A stretch of DNA of 64,000 nucleotides, from assembly GCF_025698545.1 (NCBI RefSeq), contig NC_068571.1:45603733-45667732 (forward strand). The letters are read 5' to 3'. The position numbers and the translations under genes are program-made. The notes under the pieces are model-generated. The model was not told where the DNA came from and searched no databases. It saw nothing but the letters and a program-made list of their open reading frames with translations. Shown in pieces: positions 48,281 to 61,440 of this stretch (positions are counted from its first letter, which is position 1; each line of letters starts with the position of its first letter). This DNA comes from Gossypium raimondii (taxonomy: Eukaryota > Streptophyta > Magnoliopsida > Malvales > Malvaceae).

Positions 48281-50605
48281 GTTGGTTAACTTATCCAATC
48301 TTCTAAACTAAAGAAAAATTGTAAGACTTCAAAATCAAATACAGAGAAACACAGTAAAACACATATATGCTGATTTTTTGCATATGGTTGTGGATGTGTT
48401 TGGTCTGTTATAAATCATGCTTCCTGACCTCCATATTATCATGAATGCATAATATTCACATGCAAATTATTTTACCCTTATTATCATGTATGCATCGGTT
48501 GTCCATAAAATGAACTTGCGTCGAGTGGTATGATTATGCTAAATTGCTAATTTCCATTTGCAGAATTGAACTGTATGATTATGATGAGCTGTAGTCTGTT
48601 CAGTTTGTCATAGATCATTTGAAAATAAGTAACATATATTGTCTTTCTGGTCTATGGTATATGCAGCAATTCATCATGTGCATTTTTTAGGCTATTAGTG
48701 AAATATGTTGTTAGATTAAGCTGTGTTGTGGATCCTGTGAGTTGTACATGTTGCTTTTGTTGAAGAGCCAAGCCTTTTTCATTTTCTGTGCTGTCATATT
48801 GCCATGTATTCACATACAAGCCTTCTATATTCTTCTTATTTCAGGGGCTATAGATTTTAGCAATTAATTGAACTTAATTTTAAAGCACAAGTTTGAATGA
48901 ATTCCTTCTATTTTGCTTGTTTGTATGCATGTTACTTTGGTTTTGCTGGAATTCTTTGTTGTGAATGTAAGGGATATAAGAAGACGTTTGATACCTCTGT
49001 TATAAGCATTGGCTTAGACGATAAAGTGATAGATGTTGCTCCCTTAAGGAGTTATATTGACCATGATGAGTATTTAAGGCATCATGGGCTCAATTACGAT
49101 AATTCATCATTTAGCTCAAGTTTCGGTGTCTATGAGAACTATATGTTCTGTTTTTTTATGGTTTACTCCATAGTAATGTTTTTCTTTATATTTTGTAAGT
49201 GGTGATGTAATAAGTTGATTTTTATTGGTATTGAAAATTTTGAATTTGGGATCAAATTTCTTAAGTTGAGCTAGTTCGAAAATTTTAATCGAGCAATTAC
49301 AAGACCTGTACGAAATTATAGGATCAAACCACTAGTGATTACTTAGATGAGCCGTTAGATATAATACAATGAATAAATTGTAAGGTGATTAAAATTGAAG
49401 GAATTAATTAGAAATATTTTATTAAAATAAAACTAATTAAATGTGTATATTCATATACAACGATTAATTAAAAATATTTTAAATAATTAAATTTAAAATA
49501 TTATTTTAATAATATTACAAATATATATCAACTTTTGAACCATTATAAATTAAACCCAATCCAATCATGAGTAAATAAAATAAAATAAAAATTGGATCAT
49601 TAGATCTAATCAAGTAAACAACTTGATTAAAAACCAATTATTCAATATATTAGTGGTAAAAAATTTCAAATCCACATTGAAGTTGAGAAACAATCACTTT
49701 ATTCTTAATTTTCATTTAATAATAAAAATAAATAATGAGACACATGTTGATTTCATAATTTTGGTTGTGGTACCAAATAATAATCATAATTAAAATTAAT
49801 TAAAATGCTGGATAAATTACTTGTATAGTGGATTTTTTTATTTTGATAAGATTAAAAAATCATATTTAAAAGATGCAAAATGGTAGTAGTTCGCCTTGGT
49901 TGGCTTGTGTCAAATGATATTAGGTTGGTCTGTCCGATATGAATTTAAATAAAATAATTTTAAAATTTATTTTATATAAATTTAATTAAAATGTTAATAT
50001 AAAACTATATATTTTTAATATTTTAGCATTTTAAGAAATTTAAATGAAGTTTTAGGTGTCTCAAGTTGAGTTCCAAATCGAGCTTAAGTACTAATTATTC
50101 ATTGTTGTTATGATTGAAAGTGCTTTTAAAAATTGTTTAAAGAAAAATGTGGTTTGTTAATGTTAAATTTGTAACATTGTTGTCAAAAATATGGTTAAAT
50201 GTTAAAATGTTCTTCTTAGAGATGATAGTGTAAAGTAAAAATAGTTAAGTTACATGAGATTTAAATAATTTAATACAATGATACAAGAGATATAAATTTT
50301 AAATATTTTTTAAGTAATTAATATAAATTGCAAAGATAATTTTAATTTCTATTTTTCGCTTCGTAAAGATTCTAAATCTATATTGTTCATTTTTCTTTGA
50401 TAGTGTGTTATTGCTTCCTATTGAAGCGGCTTGTTTGATTGCTTCCTCCACCCACAGTTGAGCGTCTTCTTTTCACACAACCACTGTAAGTTCTTTGGCA
50501 ATAAAATTATTTAATTTTATTTTACTGTTATTGAAATTATGATTGGAGAAATGTGACCCTTTTAGTACGATTTGACAATATGGAACACATTAATATCTTG
50601 CAGTA

Positions 50606-51509
50606 ATGGCTCGCCTGCCTTTAATTGCACAAAGTGTGAGGCGTAAAAGAATTGGTATTGCATTGACAATATGGTTGCAAATCTGTAGAATTGCGAGTTG
50701 GTTCTTACTTACATTGGGTGCCAGCCATAGCCTACATACTTATAGACCAAGGATTAGGTCCTATATTTTAGATTTTTATGCACAACGGGATTATGTGAAA
50801 AGACTTATATATGCTAGTGACGAGACCTGTACTGAACAAGTTAGGATGAATAGATTTGCCTTTTTTAAACTATGTGAGATGTTACAAATGTTAGGGGGAT
50901 TGAAGTCGTCAAGGAACATGCTTGTTGATGAGCAAGTGGCAATGTTTTTACATATCATTTCCCATCACCTTAAAAATCGAGTTATCAAGCATCACTTCAA
51001 TAGGTCCGGGGAAACTGTTAGTAGATCATTTCATAGTGTTTTAAATGTTGTCATACGCTTACAAGATGTGATATTATCTAGTTGATGCTGGATACACAAA
51101 TTGTGAGGGACTTCTTGCACCTTTTAGAGGACAACGATATCATTTCAACGAGTGGCGTCAGGGTTATCAGCCAAGTACTCCGCAAGAATTTTTTAATATG
51201 AAACATGCCTCAGCACGTAATGTTATTGAAAGATGCTTTGGGTTATTAAAACTTAGATGGGGAATACTTAGGAGTCCATCATTCTATCTTATAAGGGTGC
51301 ACAATAGAATCATTATTGCATGTTGTTTGCTCCATAATTTTATTCGAACCCATATGAGTATTGATCCTATTGAAGCGGATATAGGAGAAGGATTACCTAG
51401 TAATGTGGTAGATGACGATGAACCGAATATCGTAAATATTCATCCATCGGATGCTTGGGCTACTTGGAGGATGGAACTAGCCAACCAAATGTTCAATGAA
51501 TGGTAAGCA
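50606..51509 (+). pseudogene. Harbinger transposase with the catalytic middle deleted
   Basis: Starts 'MARLPLIAQSVRRKRIG' just after a splice-acceptor-like 'tatcttgcagta'. It is intact through 'GETVSRSFHSVLNVV' (50606-51070). At about 51075 it jumps directly to the sequence coding 'YLVDAGYTNCEG'. Compared with the copy at 39073-40469, the intron, 'GALDGTH' and 'GWEGSVAD' parts are gone, so two of three DDE residues are lost. Short shared TAT-type bases at the join point to a microhomology deletion. The later part (51200-51506) is open through 'RNVIERCFGLLKLRW' and ends at a TAA where the other copy has CAA. Confidence 0.88.
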
Positions 51510-51797
51510 TCTAGAAATTAGTTAGTTTTAGGGGCAAAATGAGTTTGAGTTAATTTGTTTATGTTATTTTATGTATCTAGTTTGTGAAACTTTGGTGGTG
51601 TTTGAATTGTTTTTTGTATTGTACTAAACTTGTTGAATTATAATTTAATTTCTTTTCATTCATCATTGGTTATAATTTTATACAGTGTTGAGCTTTTAAT
51701 TCATGATATTGAACTTAATTTTAATTTTATAAAGTGTTCACCTTTTGATTCATGATATTAATAGTAATTAATATAATTTTTTTTTGTTAAGATAATT

Positions 51798-52799
51798 ATG
51801 TCAGGTGTTTCAGAATCAAATGTTTCTTCCCAAGTTTCTCGAGGAACCAAAAAGAAATGGGTTCCAGAAGAAGATGCAGCATTGGTTTCCTGCAGGTGGA
51901 CTTGCACAATGTTGGAACTTTTAATGCTGATGCTGGGTTCAAAGCTGGTTATTTAAACGAGTTAGAAAAAATGCTAGAAAAGGCTTTACCTAATGCAATG
52001 TTGAAGGCTAGATCTAATATTCAATCGAGGATTAGGTTACTAAAAAGGGATTGGTCAATCGTGTATGACATGCTTAATGGCCAAAACAATAGCGGTTTTG
52101 GTTGGGATGAGTATAGGCAGCTCGTTGTTGCTTTATTATCTTATTTTTACCAAACTTATAACTAATATGATTTCCTCATTTTTATAGAGTCATAAGGAAG
52201 CCGGTTAATTCAGACATCGTAGTTTCCCTTACTACGACCAACTTACTGTCATATACGCAAGAGATCGAGCTACTGGGAAAGATGCTCAAACAGCCACTGA
52301 TGTTATTGAAGAAATAGATGTTCAGGATGTACCTACTGCAGATATTAATGAAGAAAGAAACGAATTCTATGACTGCGAAGCTGATGTCTCTTTGGATGAC
52401 ATGGATGTTTCTGCTACGGAGCCGCAAACAGATAGAAACCAAGGGGGTTCCTCATCTTTAAAGAAGAAAAAAAAGAATTCTGATGCAACTGATCATTTTT
52501 CTTCTTCATTTCATGATGCTGCCACTTTATTGGCAGAAAACATGCGGGCCATTGGCGAACAAATTAGTAGGAGTATTGCCTCCGATGTGGTAGTTCAACA
52601 AAAGTCAGAAGAATTCCAGATCATCCAAGAAAAAGCTACAAATTTATATTCAACCTTATGTGAAATAGAAGGTTTAACAGTGGATGAGCGGTATCGAGCA
52701 TTGAGTAAAATTCCAGATCATCCAACTCAAATGCTCGTTTTCTTTAGTTTACCTTCGATGTGCGATTGGAATGGGTCAAGATTTCTTCTTGACCATTAA
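51798..52799 (+). pseudogene. Myb/SANT-like accessory gene of the second Harbinger
   Basis: ATG at 51798 ('MSGVSESNVSSQVSRG', 'KKWVPEEDAALVSC'). One base is missing near 51893 compared with the other copy (tgcaggtgg against tgcatggtgg), shifting the frame, which then continues in another frame as 'VDLHNVGTFNADAGF' to 'DMLNGQNNSGFGWDE'. After an intron near 52110-52190, a long frame runs from about 52230 ('YYDQL') to 52799, with a Lys-rich linker and the end 'IPDHPTQMLVFFSLP'. Except for the early frameshift and a stop near the exon join, this copy keeps its C-terminal half better than the first. Confidence 0.82.
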
Positions 52800-53250
52800 A
52801 CTTCTTATTTCATTGATGATATTTTCGTAACTTTTTCATTTGTAATATTTGGGATGGTATGTCATTACAATCTTCTAACTTTTGATGTTCTAAAAGCGTA
52901 TAACATATGGATTATGACATAGAATTTCATGAATTTCATTTAACCTTTTGTTAATATATGAAAATTATGTTTATGCAAAATATAATTCTCAAGTTATTTA
53001 TTACTGCTAATATTTTTTATTGTAGAATAATTAAATTATTTGTTCCACTAATGATATTTTAGCACATTAAAATATGTATTGCGTTTAGATATAATAAAGT
53101 AGATTATAAATTATATTTAATAATAATTATTTTAAATTATATTTTATAGTATTATATATTATGATTTTAGTAAATTTATATAAGAATATTTAATACTAAG
53201 AATTTTATTAAATTATATTTTATAGTATTATATATTATGATCTTAGTAAA

Positions 53251-54136
53251 TTAATAAGAGACTAGAAATTGGTTGGGTCTTGGGTGGAACATGATTGATT
53301 GTCCAATGTCAAAATCAAGCAGGTGGTGGGGCACTGCACTTCACTAATGGAAACAATAGAGAACAGAACATCAACGATGACGACACAGGGCATGAGCTTG
53401 TTTGTGGGACACTTCCAAGACTGTGCTGCTGGTGGTGGTGACGGTGGACCCACACCTTTCTCTTTTTGTTGAAAGCTTATTGTTATAAACATCATCCAAA
53501 TTGAATCAGTCAGCAAAACTTTTGCCGGCTTTGAAGGGGGAATTTTGATATTACAAACAAAATTATGACTGCGTTTGGAAATTTCGTAGCCAATATTTAC
53601 ACTTCTTATTCCTACGGGTAAGAAAGAGTTGAAAAAACTGATCACAACACCTAAATCAATGCCCAACATTTTTGTGGTCAAGAGTTCGATAAATGATATT
53701 TTTTGGGGGGTAAATTCAGCTTCTAAACTCCTCTTGAAAAATTGAGTCAACATGGAATATCCAATGAGACGTCAATGCTAACCCAACCAAATTCATAACC
53801 AGGGCCTACAGAATTTGATAATCAAATTCGAATTCAAATAAAATCGGAATATTTGAATTAGAAAAAGAAGCCCAAAAGCTTTACCCTTTCCTCAACATTC
53901 AGACCAAAAACAAAATTTTCAAACAAAAGAGATTTTAATTAATTGAAATGCAATCATCTGAATTAAAAACTATAGAAGCTAACTCTCAAAGTCTAATACA
54001 ATACATAAAACCATAAATTTCTTATTGTTCAGCTAAGCTCAGTAAATATGATAAAATACTATGAGATATGTAGTAACATACATAAATGGTTCTCCCTCCA
54101 ACCTGCAAAATAGGCGTTTCACACAATGATGTGTTT
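53251..54136. other. 3' flank of the arabinopyranose mutase gene, unassigned frame
   Basis: 54060-54136 should be in the 3' untranslated region. A minus-strand open frame of 163 codons (53753-53262) is longer than usual for this AT-rich DNA, but its product has no motif I recognise and no codon pattern that convinces me. I leave it uncalled. Confidence 0.35.
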
Positions 54137-56074
54137 TCACTTGGAAGCACCATTAGGAATCTTGGCGGATATATCGCCCGATGGGTTCAGTTCATCCCAA
54201 GCTTCAATCCATGTCACCATAGCATCCGCCAGCTTATTGAAGTAGTCATCGACCTTGCCGAGTTTCGCCTTCACTTGCTTGGAGATCTCAATGTAGCATT
54301 TCTGAACGGTGGTGCAGTCCTTCGGAAGGGCAACGGATTGGAAGAACGGAATCAACTCTTCTTGCCAGTAAATTCCTTTGTATTCTTTCTTAAGGTTCAC
54401 AAACGGGTTGCTCGCTTTGCTGTGCCAAATGTAGGGAAGTCCGGTCTTCACTCCCCATCCGAGGTGATCGCAAATAACCTGGTATTCGAACAATGCAGTT
54501 TAATCATAAGCTTATAGGGGAGAAAAAGATTAAGTAGACGCTAGCGTGAAAGATAAGATAAGATACCTTCGTGCACCAGCCAGCCCACATATCATCGTAT
54601 CGTCCAATTGGTTGACCATCTCCCATGAGTCCAAAGTACATTGCAGGGCCGATCAATTCTCGGTTAAATGCCAGATTCATTCCGCACATGGGGAACAAGG
54701 TTCCCTTCGGAATCGTCATTATTGCGTCAACATACCTGATATGGAATTCAACATATGATTTAGATTTCATTCAAATGAGTAGACATATAAGTAGCACACA
54801 ATGTGGAGGATTATACTAGTATATATATACCTGGTGTTCCTCTCGAGTGGCTTGACAAGCTGTGTGGGAGCATCATAATCCGGGATGTTGAGCCAGAGAC
54901 CGTGTGAGACGGCAGTGGGAACACCCTCACGGAGGCTGAAAGGGTAGCCACGAACGAAGTCAGCACCGGATCGGTATGGGTCATAAAGAGTGTTGAAGAA
55001 AAATGGAGTGGATGGACTCAGCAGGTTCTGTATGTGCTGCTCCAATGCATTGATGTCTTTGCCAGATGGATCTTTAGCAACCTGCAAAACCGGAACCGGA
55101 ACCCCTCAAACTTCCGATTTTCGTATATTGCCGATGTATTGAATGTAAACCACCAGACATTTGATTCTCAGATCTCATGAAAATGCATCAAAATACAGCT
55201 AAATCTAAATCACATTCTAAAATGTAAGCTCTAAAATCATCTCCAAAGCAATTAGACACACATAATATGCATCCAAAAATCGACCAACATTTCAAGATTT
55301 ACAAATCAAACATGAAAGACAATAAAAAAGAAGAAAACACTATGTTTCATAACATTGTTAGGAAAGGCAGCTAAGGCTTATATTAAATTGGTAAATGACT
55401 AAATTTTGGACAAACCAAAGCAGGAATTGAGTTGAAAACATACCATGGAACACAGATCAAAAGATGTTATGTAATTGCAGATCCAAATAGCAAATAAAAG
55501 ATAGGAAACTACATTAAAGAAAACAGCTTTTTAAAGTGACCAAAACAGCAAACAAGATGCAAAATTCCCAAATCAAAGTCAAGATCTAAACATCCATACA
55601 TCAAGATCCGAAACTTAAAACCAAAAGTAAAACAGTATTAAAAAAGTTGGATCAAACGCAGATCTTTAAAATGATGACTGTTTTCGGAGAAACCCACCAA
55701 AACCCAAAATTCAAAAACAAAAAATAGAAGAGGGAAGAGACGAGGGTTGAGCTTACAAAGCAGTCATCATCAATGGTATAGATGTATTTCTTCTTGGAAA
55801 CCATGTACCCAAAGCACCTACAAGCAGAATCCTTGAAAGAGATACAAGAAGCCTTAGGACCCAAAATCCTGTTGATGTCGTTCCTATTGTAAAGCTCATA
55901 ATCGAAGCCTTCAGGGACCTTGATAGTCTTGGTAGGATCACCATCTTGAACAATGATGAGATGGTAAGGCTGGAAAAAGGGTCTCCACATCTCCAAAAAG
56001 TCCAAGTTCCTAATCGTGGGAATCACGATGTCGAGCTCATCTTTCAACAGAGGAGTTGGAGAGACGGTCGCCAT
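54137..56074 (-). CDS. UDP-arabinopyranose mutase / reversibly glycosylated polypeptide, 4 exons, 359 aa
   Basis: Interconverts UDP-arabinopyranose and UDP-arabinofuranose on the cytosolic face of the Golgi, supplying arabinofuranose for cell-wall polymers. Exons: 56074-55757, 55081-54831, 54735-54567, 54478-54137. GT-AG introns, consistent phases, 1080 nt, normal length for class 1 RGP/UAM. No signal peptide, as expected. The start [20 protein letters not shown] fits the family, so an upstream in-frame ATG is not used. The nucleotide/metal-binding DDD is at residues 102-104 (YTIDDDCF). Arg157 in '[11 protein letters not shown]' is the likely counterpart of the reversibly glycosylated Arg158 of rice UAM1. 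'[10 protein letters not shown]' and '[13 protein letters not shown]' are other conserved blocks. No lesion seen, so it is probably functional. Confidence 0.96.
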
Positions 56075-56161
56075 TGGAGAAAAACTTGGACTTTTCAGAG
56101 CAAAGCAGGGAGAGGGGATGGAAGGTCGAGTGTGAGAGGGGAGGAAAGGGGGAAACGGGGG

Positions 56162-56197
56162 TTTGTATAGGGGAGGAAAGAGCATGGGTGGCACGTG
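56162..56197 (-). promoter_or_regulatory. TATA-like box and G-box upstream of the mutase gene
   Basis: On the minus strand a palindromic G-box core CACGTG (56192-56197, in GCACGTGC) is followed 22 bp later by TATACAAA (56169-56162). That is about 90 bp before the ATG. Spacing is that of a normal plant core promoter with a short leader. Confidence 0.55.
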
Positions 56198-56229
56198 CAA
56201 AGTAAATGAGGTGGCGTTTTAATTGGAAA

Positions 56230-59200
56230 GTATGGAAAACACATCCGCTAGATTCATTGTGTCATGTTCTTTTGGGGAAGTCATTTAATTTGCATAAAAA
56301 TATCTATTTTTTCATACTATGATTTTAAATCCTTTCTATATTTGATGAAAAATTCGTTTAATAAATTAAATTATAAATTTCATTATTTTTTAATTAATGA
56401 GTTCAAACTACACCATTATTTTTTCATTAATTTTTAATATACCTGTAATTACATTTCAAAAATAATTTTCATATTTAATATACAGTTCCTACGCATTTGA
56501 ATGATGATAATAATTACATTAAATATTAATGGATAAAAAGTAATAGAGTGTACATTAATCTTTAATGTAAGTTTGTTTGAAGTTAGATAAATTGTTAGGA
56601 TTAAAATTATAAAGAATACATTTGAATAACCATAATCAAAATTAATCTTTATAAAGTATGATCAAATTGGTAACTGAAATATATCTAGATCTGTACTAGA
56701 ATAAATATTTATAAGGTCCATATATGGTAGAACATAAACCAATATAAATATAGTTTAAGAACCTGCACATGATTTTCACGGAGTGAGACTCGAACTTTGG
56801 ATCTCATGGGCATTTGGTGTTTTCTCATGTTATGATTCAAATAGAATCGATTCATTGAAATATGATTTATGGGAATGTCATTTCTAGAAAAGTTACATTA
56901 ATATGTTTGGTACATCCAATATTTTTTTTGCAAATGTGGCTGCCCCTCCCAACAATTATGTCTCTAATGTTCAAAACCCATTCTCCCCTTGAGAATGTAA
57001 TGTGCTCCGCTATTCCACCCAAAACTTGTTGGTCATTTATATTAATTTTTTAACAATCTTTTTTATTTACAAAAATTTAAATTAATTTAAGCTCACAAAA
57101 AGAATGGATTATGACCGACAAAGATGAAGAAAATAAAGCTCTAATTAATTTTTTTATTGATTTGATGCTTGAATATATATATTTTGTTATAATGTTCTTA
57201 ATGTGTTTATAAATTAGGGAATTCATTTGTAGTCATTTGAAGTCGTTGGAATCAAAATATGGTCATTACAATGTGAAAAATTGTGTTGAAAAGTGTCTTG
57301 CAGCCTGTGGTATCGATACTTCTAATGAAGATATTGATACCTTTAAAAAATTATAGGTGTTAGTAGTTGTTAGTGTTAGTGTTAGTTTTACCTGCCAACT
57401 ACAATGTCAAGTTACAACTTGGGGCATAGTTGTTAGTATGATAAAACTTGCCTTATTTGTTGGCAATTTTGGCCAATGTATCTTAATTATTTACTTGCAT
57501 ATTTTGAGAATTTTGAACAGTAAATGACAATATTATAATTGGAAAATAGATTGGATTAAACAATGTTAGTTTTCAAGAGTCCTAGCGTGATCTGTTTATT
57601 TTATATATTGAAATATGCAATCACAAGAAGATGTGAGCTGACTTTGTAAAGACTTATCTCAAAATTTTGTATTATATATTAAGGGTAATTGATTTGGTGA
57701 GGTCTAGGAAAATCAAAATGAATTGAAGATTACTTAGTAACGCTAGACTCTAGCTTTTTATATGTAAGTGTTGTTCAACTTTGGAAGTGGTTGTTAGTGT
57801 CAGTTATAATTGTCGGCTGCTATGCCAATTGAAACTTAAAGAAAACTAACTGAGCATCACAACTTGCTTATTTTATTGGTGTATTTTGATCTAATTATTG
57901 TGATTACTTTTGTGCATTTCTTAAGGAATATTGTGAAGTACACTTTCTGGTTTACTAGAGGAATAATTTAGTTAAGCAAGTACAACTTAAAGAAGTTTAG
58001 TGTGATTATCTTTCCACGAATAAAGAAATATGTGATCAAGGAAAATTCGAAAAATATATCTCAAGATCATCTTTTGCCTCAATGGTGTTTGATATGAACG
58101 AAATCCTTGTAATTAAATTAGATCACATTAGTTGGGTTGATTTGGGCTACAAAGATTTGTATATTGAATACTTGTATTTTTGTTTGTGGTATGAATTTAG
58201 AGAGAATTCAATTTGTTCATTGTGACATTAGTAAATTGTGTAACTATACTTTCACCAAGGAAAGTCATAGTGGGAGAGTGATCCTAGTTGAATATATATG
58301 AGTGGGGTTGCAACTTGACGAGTGAGTTGAACTTAAATCATATAATGTACTATTGATTCATAGTGGATATCTCTCTAGATAAGGCGACTTTTCAATGTCC
58401 ATCTATATTTTCCTTATAGTAGTTACTTGGATCAATTGCAACTTGATGTATATCTAGTGAGCAAAATTCAATAATTTTTCGATTATACACTTAAGTATCG
58501 ATACCATGAAGCAAGGTATCAATATTTTTCCCTTCTAGAGTTGGCTGTGATTATTGATTTCTCAATATATTGATATTTTGAATAATGTTTTGATATTTAA
58601 ACACTTGACATTGATATTTAGTCATTAAATTGTTTTAAAATAATCTTAAACACTTTAAATCGATGAATCCAAAAATTTTAGAATAAGATAAAATATATTA
58701 GAACATATTTTTAAGCATTTTAAAATCTTGAAAATGCTTAGTGAGATAAAATAATCCAAGATGTAAATATGGAAAATATATTTTAAATGTTATTATATTA
58801 AAAAAAAAATCAAAACTAGTCAATAAGTACCACATTCGGCACAAATTAGGTTTGTTAAATGTTTTTGGTACAATTTGTTTATGAATTAAATGCCACTTGA
58901 TTATTTTTGGCCATTCGTTTGCACATCCTAATTTCATAGTCTATGGTAATTCGAGGTGTTAGATGTTCGTAGATGGGTAAACTTGAAATTTTTGGTTTAG
59001 TAATTCAGAACAATTATATAAAAAAAGAGATTAATACGTGTTTAAAAGTATTTAATTGGTATCTGAATTTTTTAATTTAATTAGGTATGTGGAGTTGCAC
59101 TGACATAACATTTGGTTAACCTGATAATGACATCTGACAACTTCTCAATAGTATATGTGGTAGACAAAATTAAAAAATTAAAATTATTTTAAATATATAT

Positions 59201-59985
59201 ATTTTAAACAAATCCATATACCAACTTAAATAAGTTAAGAAAATATATTAAACCATAAAAATTATCAATTAAAACATGTAACATTTTAAAAGAATTTTTA
59301 AATTGAGAAATTGGAGTAGGGCTGTTTAGGTTACTTGAAGATTTAAACACAAATAATTTATTTTAATTAAAAATATAAATATAGTGAAACAAGAGTATAT
59401 AATAATATCAAATATGGCAGGGCAGAAGAAAATTTATATGGAAGAATATTCTTTTCTCTTATACTCTTCCTACAAACATATGCTTCTTTTATTTTGATTA
59501 ATCAAAGCCCACAAACTAAAATTTAATATTGTTTTATTATTTTAATATCAAGATTTATTTATTTTATTTAGATTCGAATAAAATTACTTTAAAATAAAAT
59601 TCAGAATATTTATATGTTTTTTCCCTTAAAAATAAGAATCAATCAATTCTTTTCATAATTATTCATTTGTTTTCTCAACGACCATTTTTCAGTTAAACAA
59701 AACAATTCATAAAAATAGTGTGTCAAATAATTTTAATAATTAAATTAAGAACAATTCACAAAATTAGATAAATTTATAATAAGAATAAAAATAATTATTT
59801 TCTTAAAAATATCTCTATTCACTATATACTTTATTTATGTAATATTCATTATAATACAATAATTAAAATTTGCTCACAAAATGCGACAAATATTAATTAT
59901 TATTTAGTTTGATTTTTATTTCAAGTAGTCAATTGAAATTTATATTATTTAACGCTAATTTATTAGGCGGAGACATTTATTATTA
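56230..59985. other. Intergenic, no gene seen
   Basis: Long AT-rich stretch. 57270-57500 and 58490-58620 share 'gtatcgatac' and related 'tattgatacc' phrases and may be remains of one unrecognised repeat. No frame carries a motif I know. Confidence 0.4.
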
Positions 59986-59989
59986 GTGT

Positions 59990-60480
59990 AAGTTACATCT
60001 AAAGTCACTAAACTATTAGTATGTCTACATTTTGGTCACTTAGCTTCACACTGTTATAAAATGGTCACTAAATTATTCGAAAGTTTTTATTTAAATCACT
60101 AAGTTGTTAAAATAGTTGCTATATAGCCTTCTCTATTTGTATCGTTTACACCAATCGAAAGTTTTCTTTTCCATTCTCTTATATAGTTTTATTTTTCCAT
60201 GAAATAACTTTGAACGTATAAAATCTACAGACCAAAATCTAAACAACCTTTTTCTTTGATCTCTGACACTAACCATTAGATCAATTTGGATCTAATGTAT
60301 ATTTTTTTACTCATCGATAGGTACTAATTCATCATAACTACCGTCAACTCATCACTTGAAACTCATTAACTAAATAACTTAAATAAAAGTTTTTGAATAA
60401 TTTAGTGACTTAGATAAAAAAATTGTGACTAGTTAATAATCATTTCGTAACTTTTTGAAGTTAAATAATTAAATATAAAT
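59990..60480. repeat. Foldback MITE-like repeat
   Basis: The left arm ('ctaaagtcactaaactatta', 'ttttggtcacttagcttcac', 'gtcactaaattattcgaaag') and right arm ('ttgaataatttagtgactta', 'ttgtgactagttaata', 'cgtaactttttgaagttaaa') are imperfect inverted repeats of about 120 bp around a non-coding centre. Exact ends are unclear. Confidence 0.6.
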
Positions 60481-61440
60481 ATAATAAATAAAATATTTAA
60501 AATTTAAATTTTAGCGATAATTTTGGAAAATTGTCTAATAAATAAAATAAAATAAACAGGGGATGGGAAAAAACGATAGTGGCGTGTCTGAAGGGTGTAT
60601 CTCACGCGCGGGTGGGTGACGCATTTCAAATTTCAAAGTCACCGTTGGCTTTAATAATTGTACCCGAAATGTGTCTAGCGATTAGGCCAACGAAGCACAC
60701 GTGGCACATCTGTACTCGAAGGTCAACAGTTTTATTTTTTTCTTCATTATTGCTATCGGTTGCTTTCGTATTCCTAAAACCAAATAAAAAGGGAAATTAA
60801 ACGTTACTTTTGCGTTTCACTATCATAACATAAAATTTATTTGTTTACGTCAAAATTATATATTTTTATAATAGTAAAAGTATAAATTTATCATTTTAAT
60901 AGTGAATATTTTTATAAATTTTAAAAATTGATTAAATTTTTATTAATTTTTAGAAGGTCAAAATATAATTATATCATTACTAATTTAAAATTTTATAAAT
61001 TATAAAGAGTTTAAATAGAACATTTTTCATTTTAAGAGGGGCGAGCCTAACCCCTAGCTTTGCCATTGGGCACATCATATTAATATATCTTTTTATTTTT
61101 AATGAAGTTTTCATTTTATATCAAGTTTAATACATAATTTAGTATTAAAGTTTGACATCTTCTTTTAACATTCATATTATATTACATCTTCTTTTAATAT
61201 TCATATTATATTTAGTCTAATGTGGTAAGCTGTATTTGACACTAGTTATAAATTTGAGCATTTAAAAATAACAATGTTACTTTTTTAATGTTTAATTTGG
61301 ATTTTAAATTTGATTTAATGAAAATTCATAATTAGCTACTAATTTAACAATTAACTTTTATCAAATCAACCCTAAAACTTAAATTAAATCACAAACTAAA
61401 CTAAGGGCAAATTCATAGTTGACATAATTCATTCTAGGTA
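60481..61440. other. Intergenic with a GC-richer island
   Basis: 60560-60730 is clearly less AT-rich than its surroundings and contains CACGTG (60698-60703) and 'acgcgcgggtgggtgacgc'. It resembles a promoter but no gene follows on either side. 61030-61075 resembles the dispersed repeat also seen at 30540. Confidence 0.4.

Larger units (their letters stand above)
46818..53250 (+). mobile_element. Second PIF/Harbinger element, right end missing
   Basis: The left end CGGGATGTTTAGTTCACTG follows a TTA (46815-46817). The next 400 bp resemble the terminal and leader region of the first Harbinger (43856-43450 on minus). Transposase and Myb-like pseudogenes follow on the plus strand with the same order as in the first element. 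The 3' side (53100-53250) resembles the tandem-repeat zone of the first element. The expected right inverted repeat is absent and similarity stops near 53250. The 3.8-kb segment between the left end and the transposase includes a CENH3-like exon not seen in the first element. Confidence 0.82.

Noticed and set aside
48897..49205. 102-codon frame inside the second Harbinger ('YKKTFDTSVISIGLDDKVID')
   Set aside because: Lies in the non-coding 5' part of the element, ends in a hydrophobic T-rich run, and matches no family I know. It could be another captured piece but cannot be supported.
53262..53753. A 163-codon minus-strand open frame beside the mutase gene
   Set aside because: No recognisable motif, and the composition looks like random open sequence. 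It lies at the broken edge of a Harbinger element. Not called as a gene without expression evidence.
56760..56830. tRNA-like stretch ('gtgagactcgaactttggatc')
   Set aside because: Only a T-arm-like piece on one strand; no acceptor stem or anticodon arm can be formed.
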